Shown one piece after another: positions 26,760-36,572 of a stretch of DNA of 64,000 nucleotides (positions are counted from its first letter, which is position 1; each line of letters begins with the position of its first letter). The notes under the pieces were generated by a model. The model made no database searches and was not told the origin of the DNA. It saw only the letters and a list, made by a program, of their open reading frames with translations. Origin of the DNA: an uncultured Opitutia bacterium (lineage in GTDB: Bacteria; Verrucomicrobiota; Verrucomicrobiia; Opitutales; Opitutaceae); assembly GCA_903840415.1 (NCBI GenBank), contig CAIMFY010000118.1, forward strand, positions 1-64,000, written 5' to 3'. Both the position numbers and the translations under genes were made by a program.

Positions 26760-27863
26760 GTGCCTGCCACTCTCGCGCTTTCCACGCTCTGCGAAAACCC
26801 GCACCGGCGCACCGGGCTCAGCACGTTCTTTTCCGAGTTCGTGGCACACGCGCGGCGGCAGTTTCCGACGGTGAACTGGATCGTGTTCGCCGGGCCGCGG
26901 CAGCCGTGGGCGATGTCCGATCCGGGCGTGGCGATCGTGCGCGATTTTTCCGCCAACGATCGGCGCGGGGCGCGGCTCTACGCGGATCATTTTCTGGTCG
27001 CGGCGGCGGCGCGGCAGCGCGGGGCGGCGGCGTTGCTCACCGTGGGTTTCGTGCCGTTGCGGACGGCGGGGCTGCCGATCGTGATGCACGTTTTTTCGCT
27101 GCATCACCGGCGGACCGGCGGGGGATGGGGCGCGTTTTATCGACGTGCGATGGTGGCGCGCGGCTTGCGCCGGGCGGCGCTGGTGATCGCGAACTCGCAG
27201 TGGACGGCGGCGCAGCTCGGCGCCGGGCGCGCGCCGGTGCTCGTGAGTCACGAGGGCGTGCAGCATGAAAAATTTTCGCCCGTCGGCGCGCACGGCGGCG
27301 CGGGCCTGCCGCCGGAGTTTCTGTTGTGGACCGGAAATTTCTACGCCTACAAACGCGCCGAGCTCGCCCTCGCCGCCTACGCGTGGCTCGCGCCCGAGCG
27401 GCGCGCGCGTTTTCCGCTGGTGCTGGCGGGCGGCGACTGGTCCGGCGGTCGCGCGCGGGCCGAGGCGGTGGCGCAGGCGCTCGGCGTCGGGAGCGACGTG
27501 CGTTTCCTCGGCTGGGTGGACGATGCGGCGCTGCCCGCGCTCTACCGCGGCGCGCGGGCGCTGGTGCTCGCGACCAGCGAGGAAACCTTCGGTCGCAGCG
27601 TCGCCGAGGCGATGGCCTGCGGCTGCCCGTGCGTGGTGCAGGATCTGCCGGTGTTGCGCGAGGTGACGGACAGCGCGGCGCTGTGGTGCGATTTCACCGA
27701 CCGCGCGACCGCTGCCGCAGCGTTGGAAAAAATCTGCACCGACGACGCCCTGGCGACGCGGTTGCGCACCGCCGGGCTGCGGCGCGCCGCCGATTTCAGC
27801 TTTGAAAAACTCGCGCGCGAGCGTGTGGCGGCGATCCTGGAGCGGTTGTCTATTTCCGCATGA
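26760..27863 (+). CDS. Glycosyltransferase family 4
   Basis: The GTG at 26760 starts the protein just before LALSTLCENPHRRTGLSTFF, the region that fits the family's N-terminal strand, and gives 367 residues. An ATG at 26649 would add 37 Arg/Ala-rich residues and overlap the divergent flippase start, leaving no promoter space. Later marks are VIANSQWTAAQL, FLLWTGNFYAYKR, DVRFLGWVDDAALPALYRGA and EETFGRSVAEAMACGCPCV, the GT-B donor site. It should transfer a sugar in exopolysaccharide synthesis. It overlaps the exosortase gene by ATGA. Confidence 0.85.
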   Translation: MPATLALSTLCENPHRRTGLSTFFSEFVAHARRQFPTVNWIVFAGPRQPWAMSDPGVAIVRDFSANDRRGARLYADHFLVAAAARQRGAAALLTVGFVPLRTAGLPIVMHVFSLHHRRTGGGWGAFYRRAMVARGLRRAALVIANSQWTAAQLGAGRAPVLVSHEGVQHEKFSPVGAHGGAGLPPEFLLWTGNFYAYKRAELALAAYAWLAPERRARFPLVLAGGDWSGGRARAEAVAQALGVGSDVRFLGWVDDAALPALYRGARALVLATSEETFGRSVAEAMACGCPCVVQDLPVLREVTDSAALWCDFTDRATAAAALEKICTDDALATRLRTAGLRRAADFSFEKLARERVAAILERLSISA

Positions 27864-29530
27864 ACGCGCCGGCCGATTCCAAACCCAACCGCTGGTGGCC
27901 GGCTGCGGCCTGTGCGCTGGTGGGGGTCATCCTGTTTCAGTTTTTCGGCAACGCCACCCACGGCTACAACAAGACCGATTCGATGTTCTGGTGGTGGATT
28001 AGCCAGTGGCTCGATCCGGCGGCGGAGACGGAGCACGGCTGGTTGATCCTCGGGCTGAGTGGTTGGCTGCTTTGGCGAAATTTGCAGGAAGGTAGGAGCC
28101 TGCTGGCAAGCGAGTGCTCAGAGACTCGCCTGTTAGGAGACTCCTACACGAGCGCGGCGGCAGCGATGATTGCTGGACTCGCGCTGCACGCCGTGGGTTT
28201 CGCGGTGCAGCAGACGCGTGTGAGCATCATCGGATTTTTGATTTTCAGCTGGGGCGGGCTGCGGCTGTGGGGCGGAGGGCGCTGGAGCGGCGCGGCGGCG
28301 TTTCCGCTCGGGTTCATGGCGTTTGCGATTCCGCTGAGCGCGTTCGACACAATCGGATTCTGGCTGCGCATGGCGGTGATCGATGCCAGCGCGGGGCTCG
28401 CGCATGCGGCGGGGATCGGGGTGTTGCAGAGTGGCACGCAACTCGTCGCGCCCGACGGCCGTTACCACTACGACGTGGCGGCGGCGTGCTCGGGCGTGCG
28501 TTCGCTCACGGCGCTGGCGGCGCTGTCGCTGCTCGCGGGCTACCTGAATTTTCGCTCGTGGTGGCGGCGCGGCGCACTGCTGCTGCTGTGTTTTCCGCTG
28601 GTGTATCTCGGCAACGTCGCCCGAATTTCGTCGATCGTGCTGGCCGCGCAATGGGGTGGGCAGGCGTGGGGCGAACATGCACACACCGTCATGGGCTATG
28701 GCGTCTTCGCGATCGTGCTCGGCGGCGTGCTCGGTGCGGCAGGCGCGATGCAGCGTTGGTGGCCGGAGATGTCGGAAGAAATTGAAAGTGAAAAAGGGAA
28801 AGAAGAAACGGAATCGCCGGCAAAGGCGCGCGGCGCCTGGAACATCGCGGCCGCGATCGTTGCGCTGGCGGTGGGCGAGATGTTTTTTCTCCACCACCTC
28901 GCGATGCTTCCGCCGCGCGGCGCGACGGGCGTGCTGCTCGCGCCAGACGAAAAAAATCCCGCTGAGCTCCCGGCGTTTCTTGGGATCGAGTGGACAGGCC
29001 GGCCGGTGGCGGTGACGCCGACGGAGCGCGAGATTCTGCCGCCCGACACGGGATTTTCCCGGGAGATCTATTTCAGTCACCGCGATCCGTCGCAGCAGGT
29101 TTTTCTTTCGATCGTGCTGAGCGGGCGCGATCGGACGTCGATCCACCGGCCGGAGCTCTGTCTCGTGGGCCAAGGTTGGACGATTACGGGTCGCGGCGAA
29201 CATCGCTTCGATTACCCGTCGCGAAGCGAAGCGAGTTTTTCGGCGACGCTGTTGCGTGTCCAGCGCGAGGCGCCGGCTTTGCGTGGGCCGACGATTGTGC
29301 CGCAGCTGACGGCATATTGGTTTGTGTGCAGCGATGCGGTCGTCGCGACGCACTGGCAGCGGCTCGTGCATGATGCGTGGAACCGGTTCACCCACGCCCG
29401 CACCGATCGCTGGGCCTATGTGTTGATGCAGACGGACGCGGCCGATGGCGAGACGGCGGCGCTCGCGCGGATGCAGGCGGTGTTGCGCGAGACGCTGCCG
29501 GCATTTCAGCGGCCGTTGCCGGGCCTGTAA
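27860..29530 (+). CDS. Exosortase fused to an EpsI domain
   Basis: This 556-residue protein has an eight-helix exosortase domain (to about residue 300) with the transpeptidase-like triad: Cys210 in AAACSGVRSL, Arg255 in GNVARISS and His275 in AHTVMGY. After a charged linker (SEEIESEKGKEETESPAK) and one helix comes an EpsI/DUF3485 domain with HRPELCLVGQGW. Exosortases cleave PEP-CTERM-like tails and send proteins to the surface; EpsI is usually encoded separately, so a fusion is compact. A 20-residue stretch near residue 78-97 comes from a palindromic repeat. No PEP-CTERM substrate was noticed in this window. Confidence 0.9.
   Translation: MNAPADSKPNRWWPAAACALVGVILFQFFGNATHGYNKTDSMFWWWISQWLDPAAETEHGWLILGLSGWLLWRNLQEGRSLLASECSETRLLGDSYTSAAAAMIAGLALHAVGFAVQQTRVSIIGFLIFSWGGLRLWGGGRWSGAAAFPLGFMAFAIPLSAFDTIGFWLRMAVIDASAGLAHAAGIGVLQSGTQLVAPDGRYHYDVAAACSGVRSLTALAALSLLAGYLNFRSWWRRGALLLLCFPLVYLGNVARISSIVLAAQWGGQAWGEHAHTVMGYGVFAIVLGGVLGAAGAMQRWWPEMSEEIESEKGKEETESPAKARGAWNIAAAIVALAVGEMFFLHHLAMLPPRGATGVLLAPDEKNPAELPAFLGIEWTGRPVAVTPTEREILPPDTGFSREIYFSHRDPSQQVFLSIVLSGRDRTSIHRPELCLVGQGWTITGRGEHRFDYPSRSEASFSATLLRVQREAPALRGPTIVPQLTAYWFVCSDAVVATHWQRLVHDAWNRFTHARTDRWAYVLMQTDAADGETAALARMQAVLRETLPAFQRPLPGL
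28092..28147. repeat. Palindromic REP-like doublet inside a coding frame
   Basis: GTAGGAGCCTGCTGGCAAGC at the left faces an inverted copy at the right (minus strand GTAGGAGTCTCCTAACAGGC). Both end in GCGAG and are separated by ten bases. The 56 bp lie within the exosortase gene and keep its frame, adding a hydrophilic segment between predicted helices. The two halves are imperfect copies of one unit, as in bacterial REP doublets. Confidence 0.65.
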
Positions 29531-29561
29531 CGGCATTGCTGCGTGGAATCACGGCACTCGC

Positions 29562-29580
29562 GCCTTCTGCATGAGAAGGC
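29562..29580 (+). terminator. Weak hairpin after the exosortase gene
   Basis: GCCTTCT pairs with AGAAGGC around GCATG, followed by TTGAGCTTTC. The T content is low, so termination is uncertain. It sits between the exosortase stop and RNase Y. Confidence 0.35.
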
Positions 29581-29617
29581 TTGAGCTTTCGGCGTCGCCG
29601 CCTACGTTGCCCGTCCC

Positions 29618-31198
29618 TTGACGTCAGTGAGCGCAGCCGACTTCGCGTTTCTGATCGCCGAGAGTGACCTGTTTGACTGGTCGCTCCCGGCGACGCTTGT
29701 CGTAGGCGGAGGCATCGCGTTCTTGGTGGTGTGGGCGCTCACCCGCCACACGCGCCGGGTCGCGCATGAGCAGGCCGCGGAACTCATCGAGGTCGCCCAC
29801 CGCGAAGCTGCCGTAGCTGCCGAAGAGGTGAAACAGAAGGTCGAGGCGGAGATTCAGGAGAAACGCGCCGAGCTGAACCGCGACTACGACCGCCGTGAGA
29901 TCGAGAGTGACGTGCGACTCCGCGAAATCCGTGCGCATGAGGAATCGCTCTCGCTCCTCGACTACCAACTCGAACAGCGCCAGGAGCGGCTCAATCGCGA
30001 AAACGCCGCGGTGCAGCAGGCACGCGATGCCATCCGCGCCCTTTCCAAGAGCGTGCGTAAGCGCCTCGAGGGCGTCTCGCAACTCGACGCCGATGAAATC
30101 CGCAAACAACTCCGCGAGGAAGTCCTCCTGGAATGCGCGGACGAACTCCGCGCCCTGCGGCGCTCCACGCTCGAGAAGTCCGAGCAGGAGCTGCAAAACG
30201 ACGCGCGCCGCATCCTCATCGCCGCGATGCAACGCCTCGCGAGCAAGCCCAACAACGATCTCACCGCGACCATTGTGCAGCTGCCGAATGAGGAGATGAA
30301 GGGCCGCATCATCGGCCGCGAAGGCCGCAACATCAAATCGTTCGAGTCCGCGACCGGTGTCACGCTCCTCATCGACGAGTCGCCGCAGATGGTGCTGCTC
30401 TCGTCGTTCGATCCCGTGCGCCGCGAAGTCGCCCGCGCCGCTCTCGAAGCGCTCGTGAAGGACGGCCGCATCCACCCGGCGAGCATCGAGGAGTTCGTGA
30501 AACGTGCCGCCGATGAAATCGATCTCGTGACCACGCAGGCCGGTGAAGATGCCGTGGCGAAACTCAACATCAACGGCCTCCACCCCGAGATCATCAAGCT
30601 GCTCGGCCGCCTCAAATACCGCTTCTCCTACAATCAAAATACCCTCGACCACTCGGTGGAGACGGCGTTTCTCGCTTCGGTGATGGCGAGCGAAGTCGGC
30701 CTCGACGCGAACCTCGCGAAACGCGCGGGTCTCCTCCACGACGTTGGCAAGGGTGTGCCTGGCGAATTCGAGGGCAGCCACGCCGCGGCGGGCGCCGAGT
30801 TCATCAAGCGCTTTGGCGAAACCCCGATCGTCGTCAACGCGGTCGCCGCGCACCACGAAGAGGTGAAACCCGAGACGGTTTACGCAGGCCTCGTGATCCT
30901 CGCCGACACGATTTCCGCCACGCGCCCCGGCGCCCGCGCCGAATCGATGACCGGCTACATCCAGCGCCTCGGCCGGCTCGAGAAACTCGCCATGTCGATC
31001 GACGGCGTGCAACAGGCGTTTGCGATTCAGGCGGGACGCGAAATCCGCGTTGTCGTCTCGCCCGACGAAGTCACCGACGATCGCGCGCGGGAAATCTCGA
31101 AGGAGCTCCGCGCCCGCATCGAGGCCGAACTGCAATATCCGAGCACTATCAAGATCACTGTGATTCGCGAATCGCGCTTCACGGAGACTGCTACGTAA
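29618..31198 (+). CDS. rny: Ribonuclease Y
   Basis: This 526-residue endoribonuclease has an N-terminal membrane helix (LVVGGGIAFLVVWAL, about residues 27-41) and a long charged coiled coil to about residue 210. A KH domain follows (GRIIGREGRNIKSFE), then an HD domain (LDHSVETAFLAS, LLHDVGKG, AAHHEE) and the family's C-terminal domain. It starts decay of many mRNAs from the membrane. The start is TTG at 29618; a GTG at 29627 is an alternative. It is followed after eight bases by queF, so the two are probably cotranscribed. Confidence 0.95.
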   Translation: MTSVSAADFAFLIAESDLFDWSLPATLVVGGGIAFLVVWALTRHTRRVAHEQAAELIEVAHREAAVAAEEVKQKVEAEIQEKRAELNRDYDRREIESDVRLREIRAHEESLSLLDYQLEQRQERLNRENAAVQQARDAIRALSKSVRKRLEGVSQLDADEIRKQLREEVLLECADELRALRRSTLEKSEQELQNDARRILIAAMQRLASKPNNDLTATIVQLPNEEMKGRIIGREGRNIKSFESATGVTLLIDESPQMVLLSSFDPVRREVARAALEALVKDGRIHPASIEEFVKRAADEIDLVTTQAGEDAVAKLNINGLHPEIIKLLGRLKYRFSYNQNTLDHSVETAFLASVMASEVGLDANLAKRAGLLHDVGKGVPGEFEGSHAAAGAEFIKRFGETPIVVNAVAAHHEEVKPETVYAGLVILADTISATRPGARAESMTGYIQRLGRLEKLAMSIDGVQQAFAIQAGREIRVVVSPDEVTDDRAREISKELRARIEAELQYPSTIKITVIRESRFTETAT

Positions 31199-31206
31199 TT
31201 CCTGCC

Positions 31207-31572
31207 ATGGCCGACCCGAAAATCCTCGAGACCTTTCCGAATCCTGCGCCGCACCGCGACTACGTGATTGAGCACACGCACCACGAATTCACGTCGGTGT
31301 GTCCGATCACCGGCCACCCGGATTTTGCAGCCATCACTCTGCGCTACATCGCGGACAAAAAGTGCGTCGAGTTGAAGTCGCTGAAGCTTTACTTCCACGC
31401 CTACCGCAACGAGGGAATTTTCTTCGAGGCCGTCACCAATGAGATATGCGACGATCTCGGGGCCGCGCTCCAGCCGCGTTCGCTGACGATCGTGGCCGAT
31501 TGGAAGGGCCGTGGCGGCGTCACCTCGCGGGTGACGGCGGAGTGGGCGGCGAAAACGCGCGGCCGCCGCTAA
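31207..31572 (+). CDS. queF: NADPH-dependent 7-cyano-7-deazaguanine reductase
   Basis: This 121-residue protein is a short-type QueF. It has EFTSVCPITGHPDF with the catalytic Cys and Asp, and ELKSLKLYFHAYRNEGIFFEAVTN with the substrate-binding Glu. It reduces preQ0 to preQ1 in queuosine biosynthesis, which ends in modified tRNA anticodons. Length and motifs match the unimodular family. No other queuosine gene is in the window. Confidence 0.95.
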   Translation: MADPKILETFPNPAPHRDYVIEHTHHEFTSVCPITGHPDFAAITLRYIADKKCVELKSLKLYFHAYRNEGIFFEAVTNEICDDLGAALQPRSLTIVADWKGRGGVTSRVTAEWAAKTRGRR

Positions 31573-31609
31573 GATATTTCTATTCAGCAACCCTACTCGC
31601 ATCCCCAAT

Positions 31610-32407
31610 ATGAAACTCCGCCTCTTCCTCCTCGCGCTGGCGACCTCGCTAGCCCTCCGCGCCGCCGACGCGGTGCCGCTCTTCAACGCTACCCTCGCGA
31701 TCGGCCACGAGTCGCGTTTCCTCCTGGTGAGCATCGCGGGCAAAACCAGTCCCTGGCTCAAGCTGGGCGACACCTTTGAAGGTTATGCGCTCAAGGCTTA
31801 CGACGCCAAGACCAGCACGCTCGATCTCGAGAGCGAGGGAAAAGTCGTCCGCGTCACGCTCGTGGCCGATGCCGCTGTCGCCAACGCGCCCGCTACGTCC
31901 ACGCCGGCCACGTTGGCCGACGCCCAAGAGGTTTTCCGCATCATGCGTTTTGACGACATGATGAAGAAGATGATGGATGCGCAGAAGAAGGCGATGGGGC
32001 CCATGATGCAGCAGCAGATGGCCCAGTCGATGGGGCGCTTGGGCGCGAACCTGAGCGATGAGGACAAGGCCGCGCTGGCGGCCATACAGAGCAAAATGCT
32101 AGACCAAACCATGAGTGTGGTCACCGGACCGGAAATGCGCGCGGCCATGGAAAAAATCTACAGCGATGTCTTCACCAAGGAGGATTTGAACAGCATGGCG
32201 GCATTCTACGGCACCCCGGGTGGTCAGGCCCTGGTCGAGAAGCAGCCGGAAGTGCAGCAAAAGATGATGGCTGTGATGATGCCCATGATCATGCAGAATC
32301 AGCAGGCCTCGCAGCAGCAGATGCGGGATTTTATGGCTGGGCTGAAAGCCAAATACAGCCCCCCGGCTGCGGCCGTTCCCGCACCGGCTCCCACGCCGAA
32401 GCCGTGA
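31610..32407 (+). CDS. Exported DUF2059 protein
   Basis: This 265-residue protein has a signal peptide (MKLRLFLLALATSLALRAADA). The first 80 residues resemble a small beta domain (SPWLKLGDTFEGYALKAYD). The rest is a Met/Gln-rich helical DUF2059 region (FDDMMKKMMDAQKKAM, DVFTKEDLNSMAAFYGTPGG, then NQQASQQQMRDFM). The tail is Pro/Ala-rich. DUF2059 has no settled function; these proteins are thought to be periplasmic. The gene lies 37 bases after queF and may share its transcript. Confidence 0.8.
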   Translation: MKLRLFLLALATSLALRAADAVPLFNATLAIGHESRFLLVSIAGKTSPWLKLGDTFEGYALKAYDAKTSTLDLESEGKVVRVTLVADAAVANAPATSTPATLADAQEVFRIMRFDDMMKKMMDAQKKAMGPMMQQQMAQSMGRLGANLSDEDKAALAAIQSKMLDQTMSVVTGPEMRAAMEKIYSDVFTKEDLNSMAAFYGTPGGQALVEKQPEVQQKMMAVMMPMIMQNQQASQQQMRDFMAGLKAKYSPPAAAVPAPAPTPKP

Positions 32408-32432
32408 AAGTAGCGCCGGCTGAAAGCTGGAG

Positions 32433-33197
32433 TTACTTCAACGCCGCAACGACTAGCGCGTGGAGCGCAGTCGTCGCGGTGGCGACGATCGATTCCGCCG
32501 GGTAGGGCGCGTCGCCGCGCCAGTCGGTGATCACGCCGCCGGCGCCGCGGATCACCGGCACGAGCGCGGCGATGTCCCACGAGTTCATGATCGGATCGAG
32601 CATGGCGTCGGCCTGGCCGCTGGCGACGAGCAGATAGCCGTAGCAGTCGCCCCACGTCCGCACGAGTTTCGCGCGGCCGGTGAGAGATTCAAACGCGGCG
32701 CCGTTTTGGTATTTCGCGGGATTAAGCGGATCGCTCGTGAGTAGCGTGGCGTCTTCAATGCGAGCCGTCGGCCGGCAACGGACGGTGCGACCGTTGAGCG
32801 TGGTCGTCGTGCCGTCGCCTACCATGAGTTGTTGCAAAACCGGCTGGTGAATCGCCCCGAGCACCGGCTGGCCGCGGTGCAGCAGCGCGATGAGCGTGCC
32901 CCACAATGGCACGCCGGTGATAAAACTCTTCGTTCCGTCGATCGGATCGAGCACCCAGACGAATTCGGCGTCGGCGCGGTCGCTGCCGAACTCCTCGCCG
33001 ATGATGCCGTGGGCCGGAAATTTTTTCGCGATGCGCGCCCGCATCAACTCCTCCGCGCCGCGATCGGCGACCGTCACAGGCGATTGATCGGACTTTGTTT
33101 CGACCGCAAGCCCGGGCGAGCCGAACAACGGTCGCACGAAGTCGCCGCTCTCGGTGGCGAGCTCGATCATGAAGCTGCGGTAGGGCGTGAGATCCAC
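32433..33197 (-). CDS. Inositol-monophosphatase-family phosphatase, HisN-like
   Basis: The GTG at 33197 gives 254 residues beginning V-D-L-T-P-Y, which matches the usual start of HisN-type enzymes. A longer frame would run through the palindromic repeat upstream. Metal-site motifs are HGIIGEEFGSD, WVLDPIDGTKSFITGVPLWG and SWDIAALVPVIRGAGG. The family removes phosphate from histidinol phosphate or inositol phosphates; the closest patterns I recall are actinobacterial-type histidinol phosphatases. No other his gene is nearby, so the substrate is open. Confidence 0.85.
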   Translation of the reverse strand: MDLTPYRSFMIELATESGDFVRPLFGSPGLAVETKSDQSPVTVADRGAEELMRARIAKKFPAHGIIGEEFGSDRADAEFVWVLDPIDGTKSFITGVPLWGTLIALLHRGQPVLGAIHQPVLQQLMVGDGTTTTLNGRTVRCRPTARIEDATLLTSDPLNPAKYQNGAAFESLTGRAKLVRTWGDCYGYLLVASGQADAMLDPIMNSWDIAALVPVIRGAGGVITDWRGDAPYPAESIVATATTALHALVVAALK

Positions 33198-33207
33198 GGA
33201 AGAAGAG

Positions 33208-33287
33208 TTGCCCACGGAACACACGGAACACACGGAAAAAAGTTTCGGCTTTCTGGCTTCCGTGTATTCCGTGTGTTCCGTGGGCAA
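33208..33287. repeat. Palindromic repeat of the TEHTEHTE type
   Basis: Bases 33208-33237 and 33258-33287 are reverse complements with one mismatch over 30 bp, around a 20-base loop. Each arm holds three 9-base units (CACGGAACA and its complement TGTTCCGTG), which in one frame read T-E-H-T-E-H-T-E. It sits in the divergent gap between the phosphatase and exonuclease genes and runs into the start of the latter. Similar palindromes recur in many bacterial genomes. Confidence 0.85.
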
Positions 33288-33951
33288 TATTTGGATCGAA
33301 CAGCCAATCATCTTCGTCGATTTCGAGGGGAGCCGCACGAGCGGCATCCTCGAGTTTGGAATCGTCGAAGTGCTCGGCGGTCAGATCGTCTCTGCCCGCA
33401 CGCGGCTGTGTCGCGCGACGGGTCGGGTGCGGGCGGAGGATGCAGCGGTGCATGGGTTGCGCGAGGAGACGCTGGCGCCGCACGCACCGTTTGCGGACGA
33501 GTGGGAATATTTTGCGAGCTTGCGTGAGCGTGGACCGTTGGCGGCGCACTATGCCGGCGTCGAAAACGCGCTGCTCAAATCCGTCTGGCCCTATCCGCGC
33601 AGTTCGCCCGACTTCGCGCGGCCCGGCGAACGCCTCGCTGAGTGGGGCCCGTGGATCGATTCGGCGCGGCTCTACGCGCAACTTTATCCGCAGCTGGCCT
33701 CAGGCCGGCTCGAGTCGCTGGTCGCCACGTGCGGACTGCAGGCGGAGCTCGACGCGCTGGCGGCGGTTCATTGTCCGCCGGTGCGGCGGCGTTATCATAC
33801 GGCACTCTACGACGCGCTGGCGGGGGCTCTGCTGCTCGCATCGCTCGCCCGCGAACCGCGACTCGCAGCGCTCACGACAATGCAACTCCTCGCGCTCAGC
33901 ACACTCGACGGCGAAAAGCGCGATGCGATCCAGCAGCGCGAGCTGTTTTAA
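33280..33951 (+). CDS. DEDDh-type 3'-5' exonuclease-like protein
   Basis: From GTG 33280 the protein has 223 residues. IIFVDFEGSRTSGILEFGIVEV gives the first D-x-E motif, AHYAGVENALL the second (with Glu where Asp is usual), and YHTALYDALAGALLL the H-x(4)-D third motif. It resembles the epsilon/DnaQ-type exonuclease fold, used for proofreading or RNA trimming. The start is uncertain: an ATG at 33187 would make the protein begin with repeat-encoded residues. GTG 33280 itself lies in the right arm of the repeat. The gene converges with a glycosyltransferase gene and overlaps it by four bases. Confidence 0.75.
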   Translation: MGNIWIEQPIIFVDFEGSRTSGILEFGIVEVLGGQIVSARTRLCRATGRVRAEDAAVHGLREETLAPHAPFADEWEYFASLRERGPLAAHYAGVENALLKSVWPYPRSSPDFARPGERLAEWGPWIDSARLYAQLYPQLASGRLESLVATCGLQAELDALAAVHCPPVRRRYHTALYDALAGALLLASLAREPRLAALTTMQLLALSTLDGEKRDAIQQRELF

Positions 33952-34709
33952 TCGACCGGGTATTTTTTCAGCCCGCTCCGTTGCGCGAGGACGCGCCACG
34001 CGAAAAGCGGTAACGTCATCAGGTAGCGCCGGCCGAGCCGCCGCGGCTCCGTGCCGAGCCGAAATAGCCACTCGAATCCGCTGCGCTGCAACCACCGCGG
34101 CGCCTGCCGCACGCGGCCTGAGTGAAAGTCGAACGCCGCGCCTACCCCGATGAGCACGCCGGCATCGAGCGTTTGCCAATGCTCTGCCATGAAATGCTCC
34201 TGCTTCGGCGTGCCGAGCCCGACCCAGATCACGTCGGGATGCGTGCGCGAGACATCGGCGCTCAGCGCGGCGAGTTCGTTCGCATCGAGCGGACGAAACG
34301 GCGGCGTAAAGGTCCCGACGACCGCGAGTCCGGGAAAGCGCGAGACCAGTTTTTGCCGCAATTCCTCCGCCACACCGGGCGCGCCGCCGAAAAAATAGTG
34401 CGTGAGCCGGACAGCCCGCCCCGCGTCGCAGACGGCGAGCATCAGGTCGGGTCCGTAAACTCGCTCGACGCCCCGCGGCCCGAGCCACACGAGCGGCATA
34501 CCATCTGGTGTCGTGAGCCACGACTCGTTGAAAATTTTCCGCAGCGCCGGATCGGTGCGCGCCTCGGTGAGCCCGGTCGCGGTGCCGAGGCACACGTAGC
34601 CGCGCCGCTTCTGACCGCGCACGCCGACCACGAAATCGCGTGCCTGCGCCAGCGTGAGCGCGGAGATACCGACGCCGAGGACGTTGTAGCGCGGGGGATT
34701 GGGCGGCAT
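33948..34709 (-). CDS. WecG/TagA/CpsF-family glycosyltransferase
   Basis: The ATG at 34709 gives 253 residues. Diagnostic parts are NVLGVGISALTLAQARDFV, the active-site region WLTTPDGMPLVWLG, HYFFGGAPGVAEELRQKL, and VIWVGLGTPKQEHFM with GVGAAFDFHSGRVRQAPRWL. The family adds N-acetylmannosaminuronic acid or similar sugars to lipid-linked precursors at the membrane. It belongs functionally with the polysaccharide genes at 22-29 kb but is separated from them. Confidence 0.9.
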   Translation of the reverse strand: MPPNPPRYNVLGVGISALTLAQARDFVVGVRGQKRRGYVCLGTATGLTEARTDPALRKIFNESWLTTPDGMPLVWLGPRGVERVYGPDLMLAVCDAGRAVRLTHYFFGGAPGVAEELRQKLVSRFPGLAVVGTFTPPFRPLDANELAALSADVSRTHPDVIWVGLGTPKQEHFMAEHWQTLDAGVLIGVGAAFDFHSGRVRQAPRWLQRSGFEWLFRLGTEPRRLGRRYLMTLPLFAWRVLAQRSGLKKYPVD

Positions 34710-34764
34710 GGAACACGCCGACCTTGCGCTGCCAGCCCTTCGTTGTCCAACCTGACCGGTTCCC

Positions 34765-36564
<1,800 letters not shown>

Positions 36565-36572
36565 TGCCGCGA

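Noticed and set aside
25926-27863. A 645-codon glycosyltransferase starting at 25926
   Set aside because: The first 240 codons lie antisense to the flippase and match no family; homology begins near 26763.
29624-31135. Minus-strand 503-codon frame opposite RNase Y
   Set aside because: Antisense of a certain rny gene; Phe/Leu/His/Arg-rich with no motif.
33208-33287. Short CRISPR-like array from repeated CACGGAACA
   Set aside because: Units are 9 bases without spacers and form one palindrome, not repeats with unique spacers.
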